Below are positions 1 through 6,883 of a stretch of 13,487 nucleotides of DNA, one piece after another. Position numbers and translations under genes: made by a program. This stretch comes from Mailhella massiliensis (lineage in GTDB: Bacteria > Desulfobacterota > Desulfovibrionia > Desulfovibrionales > Desulfovibrionaceae). The notes beneath the pieces are model-generated. The model ran no database searches. It had not been told where the DNA came from and was given only the letters and a program-made list of their open reading frames with translations. Position 1 is the first letter of the stretch. Each line of letters begins with the position of its first letter. The stretch is taken from the NCBI RefSeq assembly GCF_020741395.1, contig NZ_DYZA01000062.1, positions 1 through 13,487 on the forward strand. The letters run 5' to 3'.

Positions 1-1719
1 AAAACGAGCGCCCCATGCCTGCTCGAGCCCGAGGGCCACGGCGTAGGGCAGAAGCTCGCGGTAATGTCGGAGCGTGTGTTCTGGAGGATTGAGCTCATTC
101 AGCGTCGGGCCTTCCGCCATGCGCATATAGAGTGCCAGTCCTTCTATCTCATCCAGAAGGGCGCGAGCCTCTTTTGTCGGCGCATCCATGATGGAGGAAA
201 AAAACAGCGGTATCAGCAGCGCAAGGGCGGCGAGCCCTCTTTCCGCAGGACTGAAGAAGTCCAGCGTATCCCGGCTGACGGTAATGATGAAAAAGCCCAT
301 AAAGGCGAGTGCGCAGGCCTGGAAGAAAAGCGAAAATACGAAGGGCGCGCGCCTGCCCGAACGAAAAAGCGCCATGGAGGCGCGGGGCATGCGCCGGAAG
401 AGGAAAAACAGAAAAAGCAGCGGTACAAGAACGCCCATGAACCCTTCGGGCATGACGCCTCCCGTGACGTAGCCGGTAACGGCCGCAAGTCCGATCAGCA
501 TGGCCGCCATGCCGAGGAACATCCACGCCGAGCCGAACAGTCCCGTCAGAATTCCTTCCCCGGCCCCCTTCCACAAGGATCCGTAATCCTGCCGAAGCTG
601 TTTCGTCATGTTCCGGCGCATGGCATACAGCGTCTCGCCGTGCTCCCTGTCCACGGCAAAGCCGTCGCCGAGAAACTCCAGAATACCGTTTTCCTCGGCA
701 TGGGGAGAGGATCCCGCCCCCCTTTTCAGGAAAAAACCCTCCTTGGCGTTACCCTCGATGAGGCAGCAGCCGCGTCCTGCCAGAGAAATGAGCGCGGCTC
801 CGAAGCAGCCGGGCGTCACCTGCCCCTTGGAGAACAGAAATCCCGCGGCCGCAGGCGACAGAACGCTTTCCGGTTCCTTGCCGTCACCCCCCTGAGCACG
901 GCGGATGCGCGGCGGATGAAAGCGGGGCACAATGACGCCCTTTTTCGGATCACGACCGATAAAGAACCAGACAAGAAAAAAATAGAGAAAAATTGCCGTA
1001 TCCAGCAGCGCAAACAAGACCGTCCCCTGCTCCGCGCCGGACGCCCTTTCCAGAACGACAAAGCCTTTTTCCCAGCCCGCCGCCACCGTAAATTCCTCGC
1101 CGGGGCGCACGGGACGCAGCGCTTCAAAACGCATGACAAGACGCCCGTCCGCCACCTCATGCGTCATGGCCACGGGAGACTGCCTGCTCCCGGCCTTTCC
1201 CAGCCAGGCCGACTGTGCGAAAAACGGTGCGCCCGGAGGGCCCAGCACCGTGCAGGAGGCCTCGTCAACGGGTGCTTCCCAGCCGCTTCCCGTGACGTTC
1301 CAGGTGAGCTCGTCGTTTTCTCCAAAAAGCCCCACCTGCCCCGTCATGCGGTAGGAGAGAAAGAACTCGTGCACGCCCGGCTCAAGCACCTTCGTCCTGT
1401 CTCGCTGATACACCCGCACAATCCGCGCCTCCCGGCGAACATCGTCCTTGGCGAGTTTCTGTCCGTCCAGGCGCACCGCGAGCACGTCCATGGAAGCACG
1501 CCCCTGCTCTCTCCAGCGCGTGACCACGGGAATATCCCGGAAAATGCCGTGAAACTCACCCTGTACGGGAATCTCCACTCGCAGGGTTTCACTTACCACA
1601 ATATCGCCGTTTCCGGCCACGTCCACAAGGGCGTTAAACTCCCGTACCCGCACAGGCGCAGCAAAGCACTCGGCCGCCATGAGCAGGCAGAGAAAAAGGG
1701 TTACGACATAGCGCTTCAT
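1..1719 (-). CDS. DUF2207-family predicted membrane protein (3' end beyond window)
   Basis: This frame is open from an ATG at 1719 to the window edge (573 codons), so the C-terminus is missing. The start has GGAGG seven bases upstream. Residues 1-21 form a signal peptide (MKRYVVTLFLCLLMAAECFA). An extracytoplasmic beta-rich domain follows and contains GEFHGIFRDIP, a hallmark of DUF2207. A membrane helix lies at about 233-254 and is followed by GRDPKKG and VPRFHPP, also family signatures. The C-terminal half has several more hydrophobic segments, and then a cytoplasmic stretch with LLDEIEGLALYMRMAE and LLPYAVALGLEQAWGARF, which is the family's conserved end. Perhaps a few dozen residues, often a Gly-rich tail, are lost past the edge. 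DUF2207 genes often sit beside lemA, as here. The molecular function of the family is unknown; an envelope role is inferred. It is the last visible gene of the infA operon. Confidence 0.88.
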   Translation of the reverse strand, partial: MKRYVVTLFLCLLMAAECFAAPVRVREFNALVDVAGNGDIVVSETLRVEIPVQGEFHGIFRDIPVVTRWREQGRASMDVLAVRLDGQKLAKDDVRREARIVRVYQRDRTKVLEPGVHEFFLSYRMTGQVGLFGENDELTWNVTGSGWEAPVDEASCTVLGPPGAPFFAQSAWLGKAGSRQSPVAMTHEVADGRLVMRFEALRPVRPGEEFTVAAGWEKGFVVLERASGAEQGTVLFALLDTAIFLYFFLVWFFIGRDPKKGVIVPRFHPPRIRRAQGGDGKEPESVLSPAAAGFLFSKGQVTPGCFGAALISLAGRGCCLIEGNAKEGFFLKRGAGSSPHAEENGILEFLGDGFAVDREHGETLYAMRRNMTKQLRQDYGSLWKGAGEGILTGLFGSAWMFLGMAAMLIGLAAVTGYVTGGVMPEGFMGVLVPLLFLFFLFRRMPRASMALFRSGRRAPFVFSLFFQACALAFMGFFIITVSRDTLDFFSPAERGLAALALLIPLFFSSIMDAPTKEARALLDEIEGLALYMRMAEGPTLNELNPPEHTLRHYRELLPYAVALGLEQAWGARF

Positions 1720-1778
1720 CCTGCACCTCCCCCCACCCCCATATTTTCCGAGGCAGGCTGTGCCCGGCAGCAAAAAGG

Positions 1779-1835
1779 AAAAAAACGGCGCTTCCTTCCC
1801 GGGCAATGCTCCGTCCGCCTGCACCCGCAGGCGGA
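1779..1835 (-). terminator. Hairpin plus T7 tract between lemA and the DUF2207 gene (possible attenuator)
   Basis: Read on the minus strand, a perfect 9-bp stem (TCCGCCTGC with GCAGGCGGA, loop of four bases, 1814-1835) lies 27 bases after the lemA stop. About 30 bases further on is a run of seven T (1785-1779). That run is preceded by a weaker six-base stem with one mismatch (CGGAGC with GCGCCG) around a CCCGGG core. The strong hairpin does not abut the T run, so this is not a textbook terminator. It could reduce read-through into the DUF2207 gene or be a processing or 3'-protecting structure. No other promoter is obvious for the downstream gene. Confidence 0.4.
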
Positions 1836-1862
1836 ACACAAGCCTTTCACTCGAAGTGCGGG

Positions 1863-2426
1863 CTAAGGGGCGACATAGCCTTGGGGCAATACCTCATCTC
1901 CGCCGTCAGGCTCGAAATATTCCATGGGATGAAAACCGAACCTTGCGGCCACAAGATTCCCGGGAAACTGCATGATACGGTTGTTCTGCTCACGCACCGT
2001 GCCGTTATAATAGCGGCGGGCCATTTGAATATCGTCTTCCAGCCCGGCAAGGCTGCGCTGAAGCTCCAGAAAATTCTCGCTGGCCTTGAGTTCGGGACAG
2101 GCTTCCGCCACGGCAAGCAGGCGTCCGAGAGCAAGGGAAAGACCCTTTTCCGCCTCGCCCACGTCATGAGCGCTGCCGCCGGAAACCTTCATGCCCGCTT
2201 CCCGCGCGCGGGCCACGGCGAGGAACACCTCTTTTTCATGAGCAGCATAGCCCTGAACCGTGCTCACCAGAAGGGGAACAAGGTCGTGCCTGCGCCGAAG
2301 CTGTACGTTGATGCCGCTCCACGCCTCCTCGGCCAGATTGCGGCCCCGCACCATGGCGTTATGAAGAAGAATAAGCGCAAGCACCAGGGCCAGCGCAGCA
2401 ACGGCGACAACACCCGCGATGATCAT
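1863..2426 (-). CDS. lemA: LemA family protein
   Basis: This is a 187-aa LemA-family protein with a single N-terminal transmembrane helix (about residues 3-22) and a helical domain. Diagnostic blocks are RRRHDLVPLLVSTVQGYAAHE, then CPELKASENFLELQRSL, ARRYYNGTVREQNNRI, and FPGNLVAARFGF followed by EYFEP. The length matches the family (about 180-200 aa). The ATG at 2426 is preferred over a GTG at 2435, because AAGGAG (2440-2435) lies eight bases before the ATG while the GTG would overlap that site. The ATG overlaps the TGA of the upstream DUF4911 gene as ATGA, suggesting translational coupling. LemA proteins are membrane-anchored and often paired with DUF2207 or TPM-domain proteins; their biochemical role is unresolved. 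Confidence 0.93.
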   Translation of the reverse strand: MIIAGVVAVAALALVLALILLHNAMVRGRNLAEEAWSGINVQLRRRHDLVPLLVSTVQGYAAHEKEVFLAVARAREAGMKVSGGSAHDVGEAEKGLSLALGRLLAVAEACPELKASENFLELQRSLAGLEDDIQMARRYYNGTVREQNNRIMQFPGNLVAARFGFHPMEYFEPDGGDEVLPQGYVAP

Positions 2427-2806
2427 GAGAGACACTCCTTCTGCGCCGGCGACGACGAGTGCGCATAAGTTGCCCGCTCCATCGGAACCGGCCAGTCTGA
2501 CACGTCAAAAGGTACGGTTTTCCCCATGCTCTCCAGAAGAGTGAAAAGCTCCTCCCGCTGATGGGGAGAAAAAAGCAGCTTGAAAAGGGCTTTTTTCGGA
2601 TCGAGCACGGTGAGCATGGCAAGATGCCCGCCTCCGCCCTCCAGAAGATAACGAAAAAGACCCGTATCACCCGGAGCGATACGGATCAGAAGCATCTGCG
2701 AAGCGCCGGCGGCAGGAAGCCGGACAGGCTTTCGCCTTGCACCGCCCGGGCGAAAGTCCCGCTCGGGGTGCTTTCCCTCCGGCACGGGGGAGGCGAAAGC
2801 GGACAT
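2423..2806 (-). CDS. DUF4911 domain-containing protein
   Basis: This is a 127-aa protein. The recognisable domain begins at about residue 38 (MLLIRIAPGDTGLFRYLLEG), continues with AMLTVLDPKKALFKLLFSP, and ends with TLLESMGKTVPFDVSDWP, which resembles DUF4911 proteins of desulfovibrios. It has no signal peptide or membrane helix, so it is probably cytosolic. The chosen ATG lies one base after the infA stop (TAGGATG), consistent with reinitiation by terminating ribosomes. An internal ATG at 2695 would remove a basic, Pro-rich 37-residue N-terminus but has no visible ribosome-binding site. The stop overlaps the lemA start. Function is unknown; the link to infA and lemA is positional only. Confidence 0.75.
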   Translation of the reverse strand: MSAFASPVPEGKHPERDFRPGGARRKPVRLPAAGASQMLLIRIAPGDTGLFRYLLEGGGGHLAMLTVLDPKKALFKLLFSPHQREELFTLLESMGKTVPFDVSDWPVPMERATYAHSSSPAQKECLS

Positions 2807-2807
2807 C

Positions 2808-3026
2808 CTACTTCATGCGGTAGGTAATACGGCCGCGGGTAAGATCGTAGGGCGAAAGCTCAACCTTCACGCGGTCGCCGGGCAGGATGCGGATATAGAA
2901 CTTGCGCATCTTCCCGGAAATATGGGAAAGCACTTCGTGGCCGTTTTCCAGCTTCACGCGGAACATGGCATTGGGAAGGGCTTCTTCCACGATGCCGTCC
3001 ACTTCTATGGCGTCTTCTTTAGGCAT
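2808..3026 (-). CDS. infA: Translation initiation factor IF-1
   Basis: This 72-aa protein is full length for IF-1, an OB-fold factor that binds the 30S A site during initiation. Visible family blocks are IEVDGIVEEALPNAMFRVKL, GHEVLSHISGKMRKFYIRIL and PGDRVKVELSPYDLTRGRI, ending in YRMK. The ATG is preceded by GGAGG at a spacing of four. It is the first gene of the minus-strand cluster and diverges from tctB. A perfect TTGACA on the minus strand at 3081-3076 could be its -35. The matching -10 at 17-bp spacing (GAAAGT, 3058-3053) is poor, so the promoter is unproven. A small inverted repeat GGGA/TCCC lies in the leader. Confidence 0.98.
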   Translation of the reverse strand: MPKEDAIEVDGIVEEALPNAMFRVKLENGHEVLSHISGKMRKFYIRILPGDRVKVELSPYDLTRGRITYRMK

Positions 3027-3115
3027 GGTTCCTCCAAAAAAACTATCGGGACACTTTCCCCGAATATGCCTCCGCTGTCAAGGAAAACTCGCCTCCGAAG
3101 CCGCCTTTGCCGCCG

Positions 3116-3144
3116 TTGCCCATCTTTTTCTTCTCCTTTATACT
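3116..3144 (+). promoter_or_regulatory. Sigma70-like promoter for tctBA
   Basis: TTGCCC (3116-3121) is followed after exactly 17 bases by TATACT (3139-3144), placed about 50 bases before the tctB ATG in the infA/tctB divergent gap. This is a good match in an otherwise C/T-rich region. It is predicted by eye only. Confidence 0.5.
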
Positions 3145-3192
3145 CTTCTTTCCCTCATCGCCCTTTCCGACCTCCCTCCCCCGCGCCACGCC

Positions 3193-3639
3193 ATGAATCC
3201 ACTCACCCCTCTTCCGCTTCGCCATATTCCGCGCATTCTCCTCGTTCTTGCAGGAACCTGCGCGCTTCTCCTTTCTCCTCCCGCTCTTTCCGGCGGGCTG
3301 CCCGGGCCGGGCCTGTGGAGCCGCATCACGGGGATGGGGCTTATTTTCTGCGCTTTGCTTTGGCCCGCATCCCACAAGAAAACTCCACGCGGAAGCCTGC
3401 GTCCCGCCCTCGGACTCATCTTCTCTGCCCTTCTCTGGATACTCCTGCTTCTTCCCGCAGGGTGGATGGCGGCCACGTTTCTTGCCGGTTTCTTCGCCCT
3501 GAAAGGCGCAGGTTCATCCCTGAAGGAAAGCCTGCTTATCCCCACCCTGCTCTGCCTCCTCCTTCAGGCCGGTATGGTTCACCTTCTGCAATGGTCCCTG
3601 CCGGAAGGCTTCCTGTGGGCCGTGATCGTCGGAGACTGA
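3193..3639 (+). CDS. tctB: Tripartite tricarboxylate transporter TctB-type small membrane subunit
   Basis: This 148-aa hydrophobic protein has about four predicted membrane segments (roughly residues 13-33, 42-59, 70-107 as a long hydrophobic hairpin, and 114-135). That is the size and layout of the TctB subunit, which is poorly conserved in sequence, so the call leans on the following tctA. The start used is ATG 3193. The frame is open upstream for 97 more codons to 2902, but those residues overlap antisense infA and do not look like a TctB N-terminus. No clear Shine-Dalgarno precedes the ATG, so the start is moderately certain. The stop lies one base before the tctA ATG. The partner TctA forms the channel and TctC delivers substrate. 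Confidence 0.8.
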   Translation: MNPLTPLPLRHIPRILLVLAGTCALLLSPPALSGGLPGPGLWSRITGMGLIFCALLWPASHKKTPRGSLRPALGLIFSALLWILLLLPAGWMAATFLAGFFALKGAGSSLKESLLIPTLLCLLLQAGMVHLLQWSLPEGFLWAVIVGD

Positions 3640-3640
3640 C

Positions 3641-5023
3641 ATGGATACCCTTGCCACAGCCCCTTCCTTCCTTTCCTCCGCATGGGCCGCGCTCCCTGCC
3701 TCTCCCACGCTGTGGTTTATGGTGGCCGCCGGCGTTTTTCTGGGCATGACCGTGGGCGTATTGCCGGGCTTCGGCCCGCCCGCCGCCATGGCCCTGCTCT
3801 TCCCGCTGGCGTACACGCTCGACCCCCTGCCCGGCATATCCCTGCTTGCGGGCATTTTCTACGGGGCCAAGTACGGAGGCGCCGTCACCTCCATTCTCAT
3901 GGGCATCCCCGGGGAAGCGGACGCCGTGGCCACGCTGTTCGAGGGCCGTCCCCTGGCTCTGGCCGGAAAAGCGAAGCAGGCCCTGACACTGGCCACCCTC
4001 GCTTCCTTCGCGGGCGGTACCCTCGCCTGCCTGGGTATGGCGCTGCTTGCGCCCGTCCTCGCACGGGCCGCACTTTTCTTCGGCCCTTCCGAGCGCGCCG
4101 CCGTCATGATCGGAGCCCTCGCCCTTGTAGCATTCACCAGCCCCGGCGGTGCAAGGCGGGGCTTGTGCATGGTCTTTCTCGGTCTTTTCCTCGCCCTGCC
4201 GGGGCTGGATCCCGTCTACGGAACCTCGCGCCTCACTTTCGGATCCTGGCGGCTTTCCGAAGGTGTGGAGCTCACCTCCCTGCTGCTCGGTCTCTTCGGC
4301 CTGGGCGACCTTCTGGATGCGCTTCTTCTGCCGGAGCGGGACAAGATGGAAAAAAATGCTTCGGAAGTCCCGCAGCTGCGATGCCTCTCCTCCTCCATGG
4401 CGGCCCTGCGCGGCTGCCTCATCGGTTTTCTTACGGGCCTTGTGCCGTGCGGAGCGGGTGTGACGGCGAGCTTTGCCTCCCATGCGCTGGAAAAGCGCCT
4501 GAGCCGCCGCCCGGAAGACTTCGGCAAAGGCGCATGGGAAGGGCTTGTCGGGCCGGAAGCCTCCAACAACGCCGCAGCCATGGCTTCTTTCGCTCCGTTA
4601 CTTCTGCTGGGCCTCCCCACCAACCCCATTATGGCGGCCATGCTCGGCGCACTCACCGTCATGGGCGTAGTGCCCGGCCCCTCCCTGCCGGAAGAACAGC
4701 CTGCTTTCTACTGGGGCTTCATACTCTGCCTGCTCATCGGCAATGTCCTGCTGCTCGCCCTGGGCCTGGGACTTGCCGACTTCTGGGCGCGCCTCTCCCG
4801 CCTGCCGTTCCGCCTGCTCTGGCCCGTCATTCTTCTGCTCTGCCTCACCGGATCGTATGTGGGGGCAGACAGTATTTCCGGCCCCATACAATGCCTCGCC
4901 TTCGGGCTGCTTGCCGTCTTTCTCAAGCGCCTGGGTTGTTCGCCCGCGCCGCTGGTGCTGGCCTTTGTGCTCGGCCCCCGACTGGAAACCCACCTCGTCC
5001 AGACTCTGCTTTCCTATTGGTAG
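3641..5023 (+). CDS. tctA: Tripartite tricarboxylate transporter TctA-type large permease
   Basis: This 460-aa polytopic protein belongs to the TctA family (about 500 aa usual), the large membrane subunit of secondary carboxylate importers that use a periplasmic receptor. Motifs seen include GVLPGFGPPAAMALLFPLAY (39-58), FYGAKYGGAVTSILMGIPGE (73-92) and EGRPLALAGKAKQAL. In the second half are EKRLSRRPEDFGKGAWEG and GPEASNNAAAMASFAPLLLL (304-323) followed by GLPTNP. In the second repeat the usual LPG is VPCGAG (269-273). GGAG six bases before the ATG, inside the end of tctB, sets the start and suggests coupling. Substrate cannot be read from the sequence; citrate-like, dicarboxylate or other organic acids are possible. 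Confidence 0.95.
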   Translation: MDTLATAPSFLSSAWAALPASPTLWFMVAAGVFLGMTVGVLPGFGPPAAMALLFPLAYTLDPLPGISLLAGIFYGAKYGGAVTSILMGIPGEADAVATLFEGRPLALAGKAKQALTLATLASFAGGTLACLGMALLAPVLARAALFFGPSERAAVMIGALALVAFTSPGGARRGLCMVFLGLFLALPGLDPVYGTSRLTFGSWRLSEGVELTSLLLGLFGLGDLLDALLLPERDKMEKNASEVPQLRCLSSSMAALRGCLIGFLTGLVPCGAGVTASFASHALEKRLSRRPEDFGKGAWEGLVGPEASNNAAAMASFAPLLLLGLPTNPIMAAMLGALTVMGVVPGPSLPEEQPAFYWGFILCLLIGNVLLLALGLGLADFWARLSRLPFRLLWPVILLLCLTGSYVGADSISGPIQCLAFGLLAVFLKRLGCSPAPLVLAFVLGPRLETHLVQTLLSYW

Positions 5024-5071
5024 TTTTTTCGCGGCAATATGCCACAATTCCGGCTTTCAGTCTTGAAACCG

Positions 5072-5123
5072 ATTGAACGCTCAATGAACAGTATCTTGTA
5101 AAAAACCCATAAATATGCTATGT
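5072..5123 (+). promoter_or_regulatory. AT-rich tctC promoter region with a palindrome
   Basis: The tctA-tctC gap is distinctly AT-rich. TTGTAA (5096-5101) followed after 16 bases by TATGTT (5118-5123) is a plausible sigma70 promoter about 80 bases upstream of tctC. Just upstream is a perfect palindrome, ATTGA-ACGC-TCAAT (5072-5085), at an operator-like position. No terminator is visible after tctA, so tctC may also be reached by read-through. Confidence 0.4.
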
Positions 5124-5204
5124 TATGCCAACATTTCAGAATCATTTATGTGAAAAATTTTTTTATGCTTGCTCATTTCCTTTTTCCTTGTAGAGATACT
5201 CATC

Positions 5205-6182
5205 ATGAAATGGCATATATCACACGTTTTCCGTATCACGACATGGCTTCTTTTCTGTGCTCTGCCTGTCGTGACGCTTGCGCCGCAGGCTGTTGCCGGA
5301 AAGGAAAGCATACGGCTTGTCGTTGCCTTCAGCCCGGGCGGAGCGCTTGACAGCGCGACCCGCGCCCTGGCCCGTGAAGCCGAAAAGGAGCTCGGCCTTG
5401 ACATTATCGTGCAGAACACGCCGGGCGGAGCAGGCATGACGGCTGTGGCGCAGCTTGCCGAATCCGAGGCGGACGGTCTGCATCTGGCTGCCTGTGCGGG
5501 AAACGCCCTCCTTTTCCTCCCTCACAGGAACCTTGTGCCCTATGATCCCCTGCGCGACGTGGAGCCTCTTCTGGTTTTCGGACAGGCTTCTCCCGTGCTG
5601 GTCACACGGCCCGACGCCCCTTGGAAGGACATGGCATCCTTCCTTGAGGCCACGAGAAAAAACGGTGGAAAAATGCGCATCGGGGTTCCCGGCCTGGGAA
5701 CGCCTTCCCACACTGCTCTGGCCATGATAGCCGCAAAGGACAAAACGCTCTCGTGGCGCTTCATTCCTTTCGGCGGCCCGGGAGAAGCCGAAGCGGCCCT
5801 TCTGGGAGGTCATGTGGACGCTGCGGCGAGCGGTGCCCTGCCCCGTATACGGCAAGGGCAGCTTTTCCCTCTTATGATTCTTGCCGGCACAGGTCCAGAC
5901 GCGCTGCCGCAGACGCCTTCCCTGTCCGACGGGGGATTCGCCGATCCGGGCCGGGGCGACGCCTCCTTCTTTCTGCTGGCCCCGAAAAACGTACCGGAAA
6001 AAATGCTGAACCGTCTCTCCCCTGCCTTTGAGAAAGCCGCCCGAAGCGAGGCTTTTCTGAAGGAACTGGAACACTTTTCCGTCGCCCCCGTCCTGAAGAA
6101 CCGGCGGGAGGCGAAAGCTTTCCTTATTGAAGCATGGAAGGAGGAAGAAGCAGCACTCAAAGCTGCGGGCCTTGCCGAATAA
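5205..6182 (+). CDS. tctC: Tripartite tricarboxylate transporter periplasmic receptor (TctC/Bug family)
   Basis: This 325-aa protein has a signal peptide (about residues 1-31, cleavage near QAVA-G) and a Bug-type periplasmic-binding fold. Family motifs are RLVVAFSPGGALDSATRALA, then QNTPGGAGMTA, VPYDPLRDVEPLLVF, GVPGLGTPSHTALAMIA, and the lobe-closing FIPFGGPGEAEAALLGGHVD. It should capture an organic-acid ligand in the periplasm and hand it to TctAB. ATG 5205 gives a normal signal peptide; an in-frame TTG at 5169 adds 12 residues with no better ribosome site. The order tctB-tctA-tctC differs from the classical tctC-tctB-tctA, and tctC sits 181 bases from tctA. Receptors of this family are often far more numerous than permeases, so independent regulation is plausible. 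Confidence 0.93.
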   Translation: MKWHISHVFRITTWLLFCALPVVTLAPQAVAGKESIRLVVAFSPGGALDSATRALAREAEKELGLDIIVQNTPGGAGMTAVAQLAESEADGLHLAACAGNALLFLPHRNLVPYDPLRDVEPLLVFGQASPVLVTRPDAPWKDMASFLEATRKNGGKMRIGVPGLGTPSHTALAMIAAKDKTLSWRFIPFGGPGEAEAALLGGHVDAAASGALPRIRQGQLFPLMILAGTGPDALPQTPSLSDGGFADPGRGDASFFLLAPKNVPEKMLNRLSPAFEKAARSEAFLKELEHFSVAPVLKNRREAKAFLIEAWKEEEAALKAAGLAE

Positions 6183-6291
6183 TCCGTCCGCCCCTTTCCC
6201 GAAGGGACGCGCCGGTCCTGCCGGAGGCGGGACAGCAAAAAAGCGGGAAAACGCATCTCGCCCGGCCCATGCCCGGCGATGTTTTTTCACG

Positions 6292-6355
6292 CTTCGGGAG
6301 CTCCCTGCGAAGGGAACATTCGCACAGCCCTGGCGTTGTTGGGAAGACACGCCAG
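6292..6355 (+). promoter_or_regulatory. Two symmetric elements upstream of the hydrogenase operon
   Basis: The 202-base leader before hndA holds an imperfect inverted repeat with CTTC and GAAG arms around the perfect 10-bp palindrome GGGAGCTCCC (6292-6312). It also holds a perfect 7-bp inverted repeat, CTGGCGT/ACGCCAG, with a 12-base spacer (6330-6355), 15 bases before the ribosome-binding site. They may be operators or 5'-leader hairpins. No convincing sigma70 or sigma54 promoter was found, and I do not recognise a Rex- or FNR-type site. Confidence 0.35.
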
Positions 6356-6384
6356 ATCCAGGATCGTACCAGGAGGATACCCAC

Positions 6385-6870
6385 ATGTCTTGCAACTGCA
6401 CGGCCAACCCCATTGACCTTGCTCCACTCATGGACATTCTGAACCCCTACAGACAGAACCCCAAGGGGGCGCTTATCCCTGTTCTGCAGAAGGCTCAGGA
6501 GGTCTACGGCTACCTGCCGCAGGAAGTGCTTGAATGCATCGCTTCCGAACTTCGCATCCCCGTTGCGGAGGTGTTCGGCGTGGTCACCTTCTACGCCCAG
6601 TTCCACCTCAACCCCCGTGGAAAGAACATCGTCCGCGTATGCCAAGGAACGGCCTGCCATGTACGCGGCGGTTCCGCCATTTTAGAGGCGATCAGCCATC
6701 ACCTCGATATCAAGCCCGGCGAAACCACCAAGGACCTCAACTTCACGCTGGAAACCGTGGCCTGCCTCGGCGCCTGCGGCCTTGCCCCAGTCATGATGGT
6801 CAACGACAATACCCACGGCCGCCTGACCCCCGACGACATTCCCGGTATCCTCGACAGCTACCTGGCCTAA
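6385..6870 (+). CDS. hndA: Hydrogenase NuoE-like [2Fe-2S] subunit (HndA/HydC)
   Basis: This 161-aa protein of the 24-kDa complex-I subunit/thioredoxin-like ferredoxin family is full length for HndA/HydC. An N-terminal helical part (residues 11-75, including GALIPVLQKAQEVYGYLPQE and VFGVVTFYAQFHLNPRG) precedes a thioredoxin-like fold. The four [2Fe-2S] ligands are visible: C86 and C91 in CQGTACHVRG, and C127 and C131 in CLGACGLAP. It should pass electrons within the cytoplasmic NAD(P)-linked hydrogenase, next to the flavin subunit. AGGAGG eight bases before ATG 6385 fixes the start. The frame is open further upstream to 6127, but that part overlaps the tctC end and is not homologous. It is the first gene of a three-gene operon; the next ATG follows after 13 bases. 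Confidence 0.95.
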   Translation: MSCNCTANPIDLAPLMDILNPYRQNPKGALIPVLQKAQEVYGYLPQEVLECIASELRIPVAEVFGVVTFYAQFHLNPRGKNIVRVCQGTACHVRGGSAILEAISHHLDIKPGETTKDLNFTLETVACLGACGLAPVMMVNDNTHGRLTPDDIPGILDSYLA

Positions 6871-6883
6871 AAGAGAGGACGAT

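Noticed and set aside
64..1866. 600-codon open frame on the plus strand
   Set aside because: It lies codon-for-codon opposite the DUF2207 gene, whose translation carries a signal peptide and family motifs. The plus-strand product is Arg/Gln/His-rich with no recognisable domain, as expected for a mirror ORF in GC-rich DNA.
2902..3192. Upstream extension of the tctB frame (97 codons)
   Set aside because: It would overlap antisense infA and extend past the predicted tctB promoter, and its residues do not look like a TctB N-terminus.
5072..5085. FNR/CRP-type binding site
   Set aside because: The half-sites resemble TTGA/TCAA, but the spacing between them is four bases instead of the six expected for FNR, so I list it only as a palindrome.
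6260..6286. Terminator after tctC (GCCCGGC twice, then T6)
   Set aside because: The two GCCCGGC copies are direct repeats and can pair only through CCGG, too weak for a convincing terminator.
6127..6384. Upstream extension of the hndA frame (86 codons)
   Set aside because: It overlaps the end of tctC, and the strong AGGAGG site points to ATG 6385.
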